A stretch of 64,000 nt of DNA from Dokdonella_A sp966248875 (GTDB lineage: Bacteria > Pseudomonadota > Gammaproteobacteria > Xanthomonadales > Rhodanobacteraceae). The stretch is from NCBI GenBank assembly GCA_966248875.1, contig CBINBI010000006.1, forward strand, positions 1 through 64,000, written 5' to 3'. The position numbers and the translations under genes are program-made. Of the stretch, positions 41,499 to 49,297 are shown one piece after another. The notes below the pieces were generated by a model. It saw only the letters and a list, made by a program, of their open reading frames with translations, was not told the DNA's origin and ran no database searches. How positions within the stretch are numbered: the first letter of the stretch is position 1; every line of letters starts with the position of its first letter.

Positions 41499-42179
41499 AT
41501 GAACGATGTTTCGATCGACGTCCCGGAGGAAGCGATCGTCGCGCGAATCGCGGCACGCTACCGGTTGCGGCGCCACCGTTCGTACGTGCGCAGCAAGCTG
41601 CGCTGGGATCCGCTGTTCGCGGGAGTCGCTCCGCTGTTCGTCGGTTCCTCGCGTCCGCTGCTCGACATCGGCTGCGGGCTCGGCCTGCTGGGCCAGTACC
41701 TGCGCGAGCGCGGCTTTCGTGCGCCGTACCTGGGACTCGATCTGGACGAACGCAAGATCGAGGAAGCGCGACTCGCCGCATCGGGCGATGGCCTCGATCT
41801 CGAGTTCGCTGCCGGATCGGCTGCGTCGCTGCCCGGCTTTCTCGGCGACGTCGCGCTGCTCGACGTGCTGCACTACATGCCCGCCGAAGCGCAGCAGCGC
41901 ACGCTGGTGGAAGTTGCATCGCGCGTCGCGCCGGACGGCATCCTCGTCATCCGCAACGTGCTGAAAGATGGCAGCTGGCGCTTCGCTGCAACCGTCGCGC
42001 AGGAGCGGTTTTCGGGAGCGCTCGGCTGGATGCGCTTTCCCGCCTGCCATTTTCCGGAGCGCGAGGAGATCGAGAGCCCGCTGCGCGCGATGGGATTCGC
42101 GACGCACGTGGTGCCGCTCTGGGGGCGCACGCCGTTCAACAGCTACCTGTTCGTGGCGCGGCGCGAACCGGGTGCGTAG
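41499..42179 (+). CDS. Class I SAM-dependent methyltransferase
   Basis: A 226-residue methyltransferase. Motif I reads L-L-D-I-G-C-G-L-G-L-L-G (about 53-64), the acidic residue of motif II lies in L-G-L-D-L-D, and L-D-V-L-H-Y-M-P is the post-motif segment. There is no signal peptide; the C-terminus contains hydrophobic P-F-N-S-Y-L-F-V. The substrate is unknown. It follows the M19-like gene by 55 bases. Confidence 0.85.
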   Translation: MNDVSIDVPEEAIVARIAARYRLRRHRSYVRSKLRWDPLFAGVAPLFVGSSRPLLDIGCGLGLLGQYLRERGFRAPYLGLDLDERKIEEARLAASGDGLDLEFAAGSAASLPGFLGDVALLDVLHYMPAEAQQRTLVEVASRVAPDGILVIRNVLKDGSWRFAATVAQERFSGALGWMRFPACHFPEREEIESPLRAMGFATHVVPLWGRTPFNSYLFVARREPGA

Positions 42180-42212
42180 CCGAGCGGAGACGCGCCGGAG
42201 ATCGCACGTGCT

Positions 42213-42755
42213 CTACTTGTCGGTTGCGGCTTTTCCGTTCGTCGCGCTTCGGCGGCGACGCATGCGCGCGTGCAGCTTGGCGCGGCGTTCGGCGAGGCTG
42301 CGCGCGTGCTGGCGTCGCGCTTCGGCGTCGCCGGACATCGAGGCGAGCGTCGAGCGGTACACGCAGAAGTCGGCATAGGCCCGGAGCACGGGACGCAGGC
42401 GGCGCAGCAGCAGCTCGAGCATGATCGCGTCATCCAGGAGACCGATCACCTCGACATGGTCCGGAATCATGTCGTCCGGATCGCTGAAGTACGCGAGCGT
42501 CTCGATGACCTCCGAGCGCTCAGGCTCGGACAGCGCCCAGGCTTCGTCCTCCAGCATCAGGATCAGGCGCTGCACTTCGACGAGGCGCCGCCGTACGTAG
42601 CTCGGTGCCGTGCTCGTGGCGAGATGATCGAGGGAATACTTCGCGGCGTCGATCACATCGACTTCGTCCGCGCAGCGCGTCATGCGCCGCGCTCGCGCGA
42701 GCGCCGCGTGAAAGCGCTCGATGTCGGCGGGCTCGAGTTCGAACGTGATGCGCAT
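42213..42755 (-). CDS. YkvA/DUF1232-like protein
   Basis: A 180-residue protein. The segment A-Y-F-S-D-P-D-D-M-I-P-D-H-V-E-V-I-G-L-L-D-D-A is the DUF1232 (YkvA) signature, normally part of a small membrane-associated domain; here it lies at about 89-111 of a longer helical protein with an Arg-rich tail. The function of the family is unknown. Converges with the methyltransferase gene. Confidence 0.75.
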   Translation of the reverse strand: MRITFELEPADIERFHAALARARRMTRCADEVDVIDAAKYSLDHLATSTAPSYVRRRLVEVQRLILMLEDEAWALSEPERSEVIETLAYFSDPDDMIPDHVEVIGLLDDAIMLELLLRRLRPVLRAYADFCVYRSTLASMSGDAEARRQHARSLAERRAKLHARMRRRRSATNGKAATDK

Positions 42756-42844
42756 GAAGGGTGGGGAGCCTACGCGCGCCTGCCGTTCCGGTCAAAGGCC
42801 GCTTTCACTGGCCGCCGTAGCGCGCTCGTGAAGCGCATGCGGGA

Positions 42845-43120
42845 TCAGCGCGCGAAATGGCGCTCGATCGGGACGTCCACCGATGTCCACATCGCGTCGG
42901 CGAAGAGGTCCGGTAGTGGCGTATGACGCTCGAGTGGCTGCGCTTCGGGCATCGGTTCGCCGTCGCTGGCGAGCCTCCGGCAGTGCTCGTCGATCGCGCG
43001 GCGCGCATACAGGATCGCCTGCTGCTGATCGCGGCCCACGGCGCGGCATCCCGGCAGATCGGGAATCATTGCGCAATGGAGGTCGGCGTCGACCTCGCGC
43101 AGGGCAATGAGGAAGCGCAT
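42845..43120 (-). CDS. hicB: HicB-family antitoxin
   Basis: A 91-residue protein. The partial RNase-H-like HicB fold is seen at the N-terminus (M-R-F-L-I-A-L-R ... I-P-D-L-P-G-C-R-A-V-G), followed by A-I-D-E-H-C-R-R-L-A and a P-L-E-R-H-T linker. There is no obvious C-terminal DNA-binding domain. HicB proteins neutralise the HicA mRNA interferase, normally encoded next to them; only a short remnant is seen upstream. ATG at 43120. Confidence 0.75.
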   Translation of the reverse strand: MRFLIALREVDADLHCAMIPDLPGCRAVGRDQQQAILYARRAIDEHCRRLASDGEPMPEAQPLERHTPLPDLFADAMWTSVDVPIERHFAR

Positions 43121-43121
43121 G

Positions 43122-43223
43122 TCAGCAGGCCCGGACGGTCGCGAAGCCGCAGGCTGGCCGGCGCGCCGCCGGAACACGCATGCCGTCGCTGTCGCGAATG
43201 TCGTGGATCAGTGAAAAATCCAT
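43122..43223 (-). pseudogene. Possible decayed hicA toxin gene
   Basis: A 33-codon frame immediately upstream of hicB. Its start (M-D-F-S-L-I-H-D-I-R-D-S-D-G) lines up with the usual HicA beginning (M-x-S-x-x-L-I-x-x-L-x-A-D-G-W), but the G-S-H-H and H-P-x-K core is missing and the frame stops two bases before the hicB ATG. Best read as a truncated or internally deleted toxin gene; a chance frame cannot be excluded. Confidence 0.35.
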
Positions 43224-43423
43224 GGCTCGCCCGTCTCCGTCATGACCGCCCGCAGGCCTGCGAGCGATGCACGTCGCCTGCACCGGGGAGACTAATTGCG
43301 GCATTGCAGCGAGCGCGTGAAAACGCGCCTGTCCCGCCCGAGCGGACGCCGCCATTCGTCGGCGATATGCCACCGATGGCTGGCGTGGTCTCGAACGTGC
43401 CTGGCCGTGCTAGGTTGACCGCG

Positions 43424-44395
43424 ATGGCCGCCGTCGTGAAAGACGAAGCATTCGCTCCGGAGCTCACGCGCCTCATGAAGGCGCCGCCCGCCGGCGACGG
43501 CTGGCTGCACGAGATCAAGTGGGACGGCTACCGCATCGTCGCGACCGTCGTGAACGGAAAGGTGCGCCTGTGGTCGCGGAACGCGATCGAATGGACGCAG
43601 AAGGTTCCGGAGCTTGCCGATGCGGTCGCCTCGCTGCGGCTGAAGAGCGCGCAGCTCGACGGCGAGATGATCGTGCCGACCGGCACCGGCTCCGATTTCA
43701 ACGCGCTGCAGGGCCGCCTCTCCGCAGAAAACAAGGCGCCGGTCCTCTACGTGCTTTTCGACATGCCCTACTGCAACGGCAGATCGCTCGCCGAACGTCC
43801 GCTCGTCGAGCGCAAGGCGGGCCTTGCCGACCTGCTCGGCAGACGGCGCTCAAAGCTGCTCGCCTATTCCGAGCATCTGATCGGGCACGGCGCGGAGCTC
43901 TACGCGCAGGCGTTGCGGAACGGCTGGGAAGGCATCGTCAGCAAGCGCGTCGACAGCCCGTATCGCTACGGCGCGCGCAACGGCGACTGGGTCAAGGTCA
44001 AAGCGCGACCCTCCGAGGAGTTCGCCGTCGTCGGATTCACTCGGCCCAAGGGCGGTCGCGCCGGCATCGGTGCGCTGCTGCTCGCGCGCTACGTCGGCGG
44101 CGAATGGGTCTACGTCGGCCGCGTCGGAACGGGCTTCGACGACAAGCTGCTGCGTGAGCTGCGCAGGCAGCTCGCCGCCGATGTCGTCGACGAGCCGAGC
44201 GCGAACGCCGAGCTGATGGAACGCAAGGACCGGCCGCTGGCGATCTGGGTGAAGCCGAGGCTCATCGTCGAAGTGTTCCACCAGGGCTTCGGCGGCCAGG
44301 GCCTGCTGCGGCAGGCGGCGTTCAAGACCCTGCGTGCGGACAAGACGCCCGCCGATCTCGTTGCCGAAAGCGCACGTCCGAAGCGTCGCCGCTGA
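43424..44395 (+). CDS. ATP-dependent DNA ligase, LigD-type ligase domain only
   Basis: A 323-residue ligase. The adenylation motif K-W-D-G-Y-R (I), D-G-E-M (III), E-G-I-V-S-K-R (IV) and W-V-K-V-K (V) are in order, followed by an OB-fold (G-A-L-L-L-A-R-Y, G-R-V-G-T-G-F). It matches the ligase domain of end-joining LigD but lacks the polymerase and nuclease domains; no Ku gene is nearby. ATG at 43424 fits the family start; an open frame extends upstream to 42923 but overlaps hicB on the other strand. The 303-base stretch between hicB and this start holds only the hicA-like remnant. Confidence 0.88.
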   Translation: MAAVVKDEAFAPELTRLMKAPPAGDGWLHEIKWDGYRIVATVVNGKVRLWSRNAIEWTQKVPELADAVASLRLKSAQLDGEMIVPTGTGSDFNALQGRLSAENKAPVLYVLFDMPYCNGRSLAERPLVERKAGLADLLGRRRSKLLAYSEHLIGHGAELYAQALRNGWEGIVSKRVDSPYRYGARNGDWVKVKARPSEEFAVVGFTRPKGGRAGIGALLLARYVGGEWVYVGRVGTGFDDKLLRELRRQLAADVVDEPSANAELMERKDRPLAIWVKPRLIVEVFHQGFGGQGLLRQAAFKTLRADKTPADLVAESARPKRRR

Positions 44396-44469
44396 CGTCC
44401 CACTTTACGCTTTGCGCCGGCGATGTCATTGCGTATCCTGAAGGCAGTCTGCCGACTGCCACGTGACGC

Positions 44470-44793
44470 ATGAAGGCCTACCTGGTCGCCCACGACGAGT
44501 TCATCGCCTGGCTGGATCAAACGCCCAATCCGTCTCCTGCGGAAATCGATCGGCGCCTCTGGGCACTCGCCCAGTGCGCGGCAGACAGAGGCATGACGGA
44601 CGTGCACTGGACGTTCGTCGTCGATGGCCTCGTCGCACACGTCAACCGGCGCTGGCCCGGCAACGTCGTCCTGTCGAGCAACGTCGCCCGCGGATTCGAC
44701 CTGTCGACCCGATGGCACACCGTCCAGGAAGCCGCGGCCCGAAGAGCGGGGGCGAGCGAGCGCGCGCCGCTGCACGGCGACGCCGGCCCATGA
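44470..44793 (+). CDS. Hypothetical protein
   Basis: A 107-residue soluble protein with no recognised domain. The sequence looks coding (M-K-A-Y-L-V-A-H-D-E-F-I-A-W-L, then V-H-W-T-F-V-V-D-G), ending in an Ala/Arg-rich tail. Follows the ligase gene by 74 bases. Confidence 0.55.
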   Translation: MKAYLVAHDEFIAWLDQTPNPSPAEIDRRLWALAQCAADRGMTDVHWTFVVDGLVAHVNRRWPGNVVLSSNVARGFDLSTRWHTVQEAAARRAGASERAPLHGDAGP

Positions 44794-45114
44794 CGCACAA
44801 GACAAGTTTCCCGACCTTCGACCTCTGACGCGCGCGTCGCGCCGACGCCGCGCCGGTTCAGCGCTGGCCGTCGGCGCGGAGGACGCCGCGTCGGCTGGTA
44901 CACGGCGCGTGCCCGTTCTCGCTACCTCGAACGCGGATTCGGCAGGCGCACGATGTTGCCGGGCTCTGCAATTCGCCATGCCAGGCCAGTCCGGCGTTCC
45001 CGACGTGCTGTGCCGCAGCATGACAAGCGGCAACGAAAACCTCACGATGTAAACGTTTACGTAAACGTTTACATCCCGGCGCCGGGACGCGCGCTCTCGC
45101 TCACTGAGGACGTC
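44794..45114. other. Intergenic region upstream of lacI
   Basis: 321 bases without a supported gene. The only clear element is the 30-bp LacI palindrome near its right end. A weak ATGACA/CACGAT pair (45020-45048, 17-base spacing) just before the palindrome may be the lacI promoter. Confidence 0.4.
45046..45075. promoter_or_regulatory. Double LacI-family operator (perfect 30-bp palindrome)
   Basis: Two abutting copies of GTAAACGTTTAC (45049-45060 and 45061-45072), each itself palindromic, flanked by GAT and ATC so that the whole 30 bases are a perfect inverted repeat. The central CG is typical of LacI/GalR operators. It lies 39 bases before the lacI GTG start, and a one-mismatch copy lies in the beta-glucosidase/ATPase divergent region, so this protein is the probable ligand. 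Confidence 0.88.
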
Positions 45115-46134
45115 GTGACCGCAACGATCAAAGATGTCGCCCGCGCTGCCGGTGTTTCCGTCGCCTCCGTCTCACGCGCGCTCAACGGCCACGGCAGCGT
45201 CACCGAGGACACGCGCAAACGCATCCTCGAAGCCGCCGGCCAGCTGCGTTACGTCCCGCACGCGGGTGCGCGCAGCCTCATCACGCGGCGGACCGACACG
45301 ATCGGCGTGCTGCTCCCCGATCTCCACGGCGAGTTCTTTTCGGAGCTGATCCGCGGCATGGATTCGGCGGCGCGCGCGAGCGGCCGTCATCTGCTGATTT
45401 CGAGCTCGCACGGCTCGGCGTCGGAAGCAGCGCAAGCGCTGCGCACGCTACAAGGACGCGTCGACGGCCTGCTCATCATGTCGCCGCACGCCGACACGCG
45501 CATGCTCGCAGCGAACCTGCCGGCGACGCTGCCCACGGTGCTGATGAACACGCGCATCGCCGCCGGCAGTTACGCCGCGTTGTCGGTCGACAATCGCGGC
45601 GGCGCCGACGGGATGGTGCGCCATCTCCTCGCCTGCGGTTACCGGCGCATCGCGTTCATAAGCGGGCCCGAACACAATTTCGACGCCGACGAGCGCCTGC
45701 GCGGCTATCGCGACGCAATGGCGCTCGAACCTTCGGCGAGCGCAACCGTCCTGCGCGGCGATTTCAGCGAAGGCTCGGGCTACCGCGCCGGCGTCGAGCT
45801 CTGCGCGCGCAGCGAGCGTCCCGACGCGATCTTCGCGGCGAACGACATGATGGCGCTGGGCTGCCTGTTCGCATTGACCGAGCGCGGCCTGCGCGTTCCG
45901 GGCGATGTCGCGCTCGCCGGCTTCGACGACATCCCGATCGCGCGTTTCGTCACGCCGCCGCTGACCACGGTGCGCGTGCGCATTGCCGAGCTCGGCCGGC
46001 TCGCGTTCGAGCGTCTCGCAATGCTGATCGACGACGGCGGGTGCGAGCGCAAGACGGAACGGCTCGAATGCGCGCTCGTCGTGCGCCAGTCGACGCGCTC
46101 GCCGGCGGCTGTGTCCGCTGTCGATGCGAGCTGA
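45115..46134 (+). CDS. LacI/GalR-family sugar-responsive repressor
   Basis: A 339-residue repressor. The N-terminal helix-turn-helix and hinge (T-I-K-D-V-A-R-A-A-G-V-S-V-A-S-V-S-R-A-L-N) are followed by a periplasmic-binding-protein-like domain (I-G-V-L-L-P-D-L, A-I-F-A-A-N-D-M-M-A-L-G, A-G-F-D-D-I-P). The GTG at 45115 is chosen because the DNA-binding domain starts three residues later and GAGGA is well spaced. It probably controls its own gene and the glucan-use genes through GTAAACGTTTAC sites. Confidence 0.92.
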   Translation: MTATIKDVARAAGVSVASVSRALNGHGSVTEDTRKRILEAAGQLRYVPHAGARSLITRRTDTIGVLLPDLHGEFFSELIRGMDSAARASGRHLLISSSHGSASEAAQALRTLQGRVDGLLIMSPHADTRMLAANLPATLPTVLMNTRIAAGSYAALSVDNRGGADGMVRHLLACGYRRIAFISGPEHNFDADERLRGYRDAMALEPSASATVLRGDFSEGSGYRAGVELCARSERPDAIFAANDMMALGCLFALTERGLRVPGDVALAGFDDIPIARFVTPPLTTVRVRIAELGRLAFERLAMLIDDGGCERKTERLECALVVRQSTRSPAAVSAVDAS

Positions 46135-46200
46135 CCTGATTCAGCTTCCATCTCAATGTATGCGCTTCTCATTCAGCGACATGTCCGGGGAGTAAGGCTC

Positions 46201-49200
46201 ATGCAACTGCAACGTCTTCGCTACAGGATTCCGAAGTCGAACCTGCTGGCCTGCGCGTTGACCGGCTGTCTCGCGGTGGCCGCATCGTCCGCCATCGCGC
46301 AGAGCACCGGTGCGACGCTGCGTGGCCAGGCCGCGGCGGGTGCCGAGATCACCGCTACCAACGCCGATACCGGCCTCGTTCGCCACGTGACGGCGACCAG
46401 CAACGGCAGCTACACGATGGCAGGCCTGCCGCCGGGCACCTACACGGTGCAGGTCGAAGGCGGCGCCTCGCGCACGATCACGCTCTCGGTCGCGCAGACC
46501 GCGACGCTGGATCTCGAAGCCGCCGCGGAAGCCGCGACGACGACGCTCGAAGGCGTCACCGTCACCGCGAGCGCGCTGCCGGAGGTGAAGACGTCCGAAG
46601 TCGGCATGACGGTGTCGACGAAGCTCATCAACACCATCCCGCAGGTCACGCGCAACTTCCTCGAATTCGCCGACGTCGTGCCGGGTGTCGCGTTCAGCGT
46701 CGATCCCGCGACCGGCACCACGAAGCTGCAGGGCGGCGCGCAGTCGGCGAGCGCGATCAACGTCTACATCGACGGCGTCGGCCAGAAGAACTACGTGCTG
46801 CAGGGCGGCATCACCGGCCAGGATTCCTCGCGCGGCAATCCGTTCCCGCAGCTTGGCATCAGTGAGTACAAGGTCATCACGCAGAACTACAAGGCGGAGT
46901 ACGACCAGCTCTCGAGCGCGGCGGTCACGGCCATCACCAAATCCGGCACGAACGAATTCCACGGCGAGCTGTTCGGCCAGTACACCGATCAGGACTGGCG
47001 CGCGAAGACACCGGCCGAGAACAACGCGCACGAGAAGAAGGACACGATGGAAAAGGACTACGGCATCGCGCTCGGGGGGCCGATCATCAAGGACGTCATG
47101 CACTTCTTCTTCGCGTACGAAGCGAAGGACTACGTGACGCCGGCCGTGGTCGTGCCCGGCACGCCCTTGCCCGGGCCGCTGCCGCCGGAAGCGGCGGCGG
47201 AGGCCGGCCCGACCAGCGTGCCGTTCAACCAGGATCTCTACTTCGGCAAGCTCGACTGGTCGCCCACCGATTCCGACCTCGTCGAGCTGACCGCGCGCTA
47301 TCGCAAGGAAGCGCAGCGCGACAACGTCAGCGGTACGCAAGCGCCGAGCTTCGGCACCGACATCGTCAACGACGAGAAGCGCGCCGACCTCCGCTGGCAG
47401 CACACAGCGGACCGCTGGCTCAACGACGGGCACATCACCTGGGAGGAAACGACCTGGGGACCGCGGCCGATCAACAACGGCGTCGCGCAGATCTACGCTG
47501 TCAAGGCGGACAACAACCGCGTCCTGCTGCAGACCGGCGCCGGCGCCAACTTCCAGGACAAGGGGCAGGAAGGCCCCGCCATCCAGGACGATCTCTCGTT
47601 CACCGACCTGCATTGGCACGGCGATCACCTGGTCAAGACCGGCTTCAAGTACAAGGAAGTCAAGCTCTCGACGCAGGAGATCAACCCGGCCAATCCGCAG
47701 TTCTTCTTCAACGTCGGCCCGGACGGCGCGGATGCCGATCCGTACCGCGCGTTTTTTGGCGTGCCGCTCGCCGGCGTCGGCGACGGCACGGCCGAGTCCA
47801 AGAACAAGCAGTTCGGCATCTACATCCAGGACGACTGGGCGGTCAACGAGAAGCTGACCCTGAATCTCGGCATCCGCTGGGACTACGAAAAGACACCGTC
47901 CTATCTCGACTACGTCACGCCCGCGAACGTCATCGCCGCGCTCAACAGCCAGGACCCGAACGCGCCCGCCGGGCAGACCTACGCGCAGTCGCTCGCGCTC
48001 GGCGGCATCAACATCAATGATTACATCTCGACGGGCAGCAACCGCGACGCACCGACCGACGAGTGGCAGCCGCGCCTCGGCTTTTCGTACGACATCAACG
48101 GCGACCAGGAGCACGTCATTTTCGGCGGCGCCGGCCGCGCCTACGATCGCGACAGCTTCGACTACCTCCAGCTCGAGCTCTCTAAGGCGACGTTCCCCTC
48201 GTACGAGATCTTCTTCAACTCGCCGAGCGGCCAGAGCTGCGACACGGCGCAGCCGAACTGCTTCGACTGGGACCCGGCGTTCTTCAACATCGACAACCTG
48301 CGTGCCCTGGTCTCGCAGAACGGCGGCGGCCGCGAGATCGACATGCTGAACAACAATCTGAAAGTGCCCTACTCCGACCAGTTCAGCCTCGGCATGCGCA
48401 ACATGGTGCATCTCGGCCAGCAGGACTGGAGCACCAGCGTGACGCTGGCGCGCATCGAGAGCCATGACGGCTTCGCGTTCATCCTCGGCAACCGCCGGCC
48501 GAACGGCGCCTTCTTCGGCGACGGCACCAACAACGACTTCGGCCAGCCCTGGGGCTTTCCGATTCCGGGTTTCGGCGCGCTGATCCTCGGCAAGAACGGG
48601 ATCGAGTCGAACGCGAACCAATTGCTGCTCTCGGCCGAGAAGCCGTACACGCGGGATTCGGGCTGGGGCGTGACGATCGCGTACACGTACACCGACGCCG
48701 AGGAGAACCGCAAATTCGGCGAGCACTACGCGCTCGACCTGCCCGACATCACGGACTATCCGTTCCTGACGTCCGGCGGCGTGTCCAAGCACCGGCTCGT
48801 CGCGACCGGCATCTACGACGGTCCGTGGGGCCTCACGTTCTCAAGCAAGCTGACGCTCGCGACGCCGATGCCGCGATCCGACATCGCCTGCTTCGGCGGC
48901 CCGACGCACTGCATCCCGGCCGTGATCGACGCGCCGGGCAGCGGCAAGTTCCTCTTTGGCGGCAAGATATTCGGCGTGCGCCAGCTCGATTTCGCCGTCA
49001 GCAAGGACTTCGACATGAGCGCCGGCGTCACCATGTACGTGCGCGCGGACCTCATCAATGCGTTCAACTGGAAGAACTACTCGGATTACAATGTGAACTG
49101 GGGTTCGGACGGCGTCTTCAACCCGACCATTGCGCTGAACACGATCGGCAACATGTACACCTACCCGCGCCTGTTCAAGCTGAGCGCGGGGGTGCGCTGG

Positions 49201-49203
49201 TGA
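46201..49203 (+). CDS. TonB-dependent receptor with carboxypeptidase-like N-terminal domain
   Basis: A 1000-residue outer-membrane receptor. Signal peptide about 1-33 (ends A-I-A-Q). A carboxypeptidase-regulatory-like domain (about 38-105, N-G-S-Y-T-M-A-G-L-P-P-G-T-Y) precedes the plug (residues about 115-250) and a long beta-barrel; the C-terminus is L-S-A-G-V-R-W. This Oar-like architecture is typical of glycan or peptide receptors. GGGGAGTAAGG fixes the ATG at 46201. Placed right after lacI and before sugar-degrading enzymes, so it probably imports the oligosaccharide. A strong terminator follows. Confidence 0.9.
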   Translation: MQLQRLRYRIPKSNLLACALTGCLAVAASSAIAQSTGATLRGQAAAGAEITATNADTGLVRHVTATSNGSYTMAGLPPGTYTVQVEGGASRTITLSVAQTATLDLEAAAEAATTTLEGVTVTASALPEVKTSEVGMTVSTKLINTIPQVTRNFLEFADVVPGVAFSVDPATGTTKLQGGAQSASAINVYIDGVGQKNYVLQGGITGQDSSRGNPFPQLGISEYKVITQNYKAEYDQLSSAAVTAITKSGTNEFHGELFGQYTDQDWRAKTPAENNAHEKKDTMEKDYGIALGGPIIKDVMHFFFAYEAKDYVTPAVVVPGTPLPGPLPPEAAAEAGPTSVPFNQDLYFGKLDWSPTDSDLVELTARYRKEAQRDNVSGTQAPSFGTDIVNDEKRADLRWQHTADRWLNDGHITWEETTWGPRPINNGVAQIYAVKADNNRVLLQTGAGANFQDKGQEGPAIQDDLSFTDLHWHGDHLVKTGFKYKEVKLSTQEINPANPQFFFNVGPDGADADPYRAFFGVPLAGVGDGTAESKNKQFGIYIQDDWAVNEKLTLNLGIRWDYEKTPSYLDYVTPANVIAALNSQDPNAPAGQTYAQSLALGGININDYISTGSNRDAPTDEWQPRLGFSYDINGDQEHVIFGGAGRAYDRDSFDYLQLELSKATFPSYEIFFNSPSGQSCDTAQPNCFDWDPAFFNIDNLRALVSQNGGGREIDMLNNNLKVPYSDQFSLGMRNMVHLGQQDWSTSVTLARIESHDGFAFILGNRRPNGAFFGDGTNNDFGQPWGFPIPGFGALILGKNGIESNANQLLLSAEKPYTRDSGWGVTIAYTYTDAEENRKFGEHYALDLPDITDYPFLTSGGVSKHRLVATGIYDGPWGLTFSSKLTLATPMPRSDIACFGGPTHCIPAVIDAPGSGKFLFGGKIFGVRQLDFAVSKDFDMSAGVTMYVRADLINAFNWKNYSDYNVNWGSDGVFNPTIALNTIGNMYTYPRLFKLSAGVRW

Positions 49204-49214
49204 TGAAAATCCAG

Positions 49215-49249
49215 GCTGCCCGGCGGGAACTTCCGGCCGGGCAGCTTTT
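49215..49249 (+). terminator. Rho-independent terminator after the TonB receptor gene
   Basis: A perfect 10-bp stem (GCTGCCCGGC / GCCGGGCAGC) with an eleven-base loop, followed by TTTT. It separates the receptor transcript from the glycosidase-ABC genes, which need readthrough or a promoter in the 48 bases before 49298. Confidence 0.85.
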
Positions 49250-49297
49250 CGAATCGTCGTTGCCTCTGCCGAACCCCGCATACTGCCTCGCATCAGG

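Noticed and set aside
42923..43423. N-terminal extension of the DNA ligase by 167 codons
   Set aside because: The extra residues do not resemble any ligase or LigD domain and overlap hicB on the other strand; ATG at 43424 fits the family.
46153..48792. An 879-codon open frame on the minus strand opposite the TonB receptor gene
   Set aside because: Sequence is Arg/Val/Asp-rich with no domain or signal; it is a shadow of GC-rich codon use, while the plus-strand receptor is a full family match.
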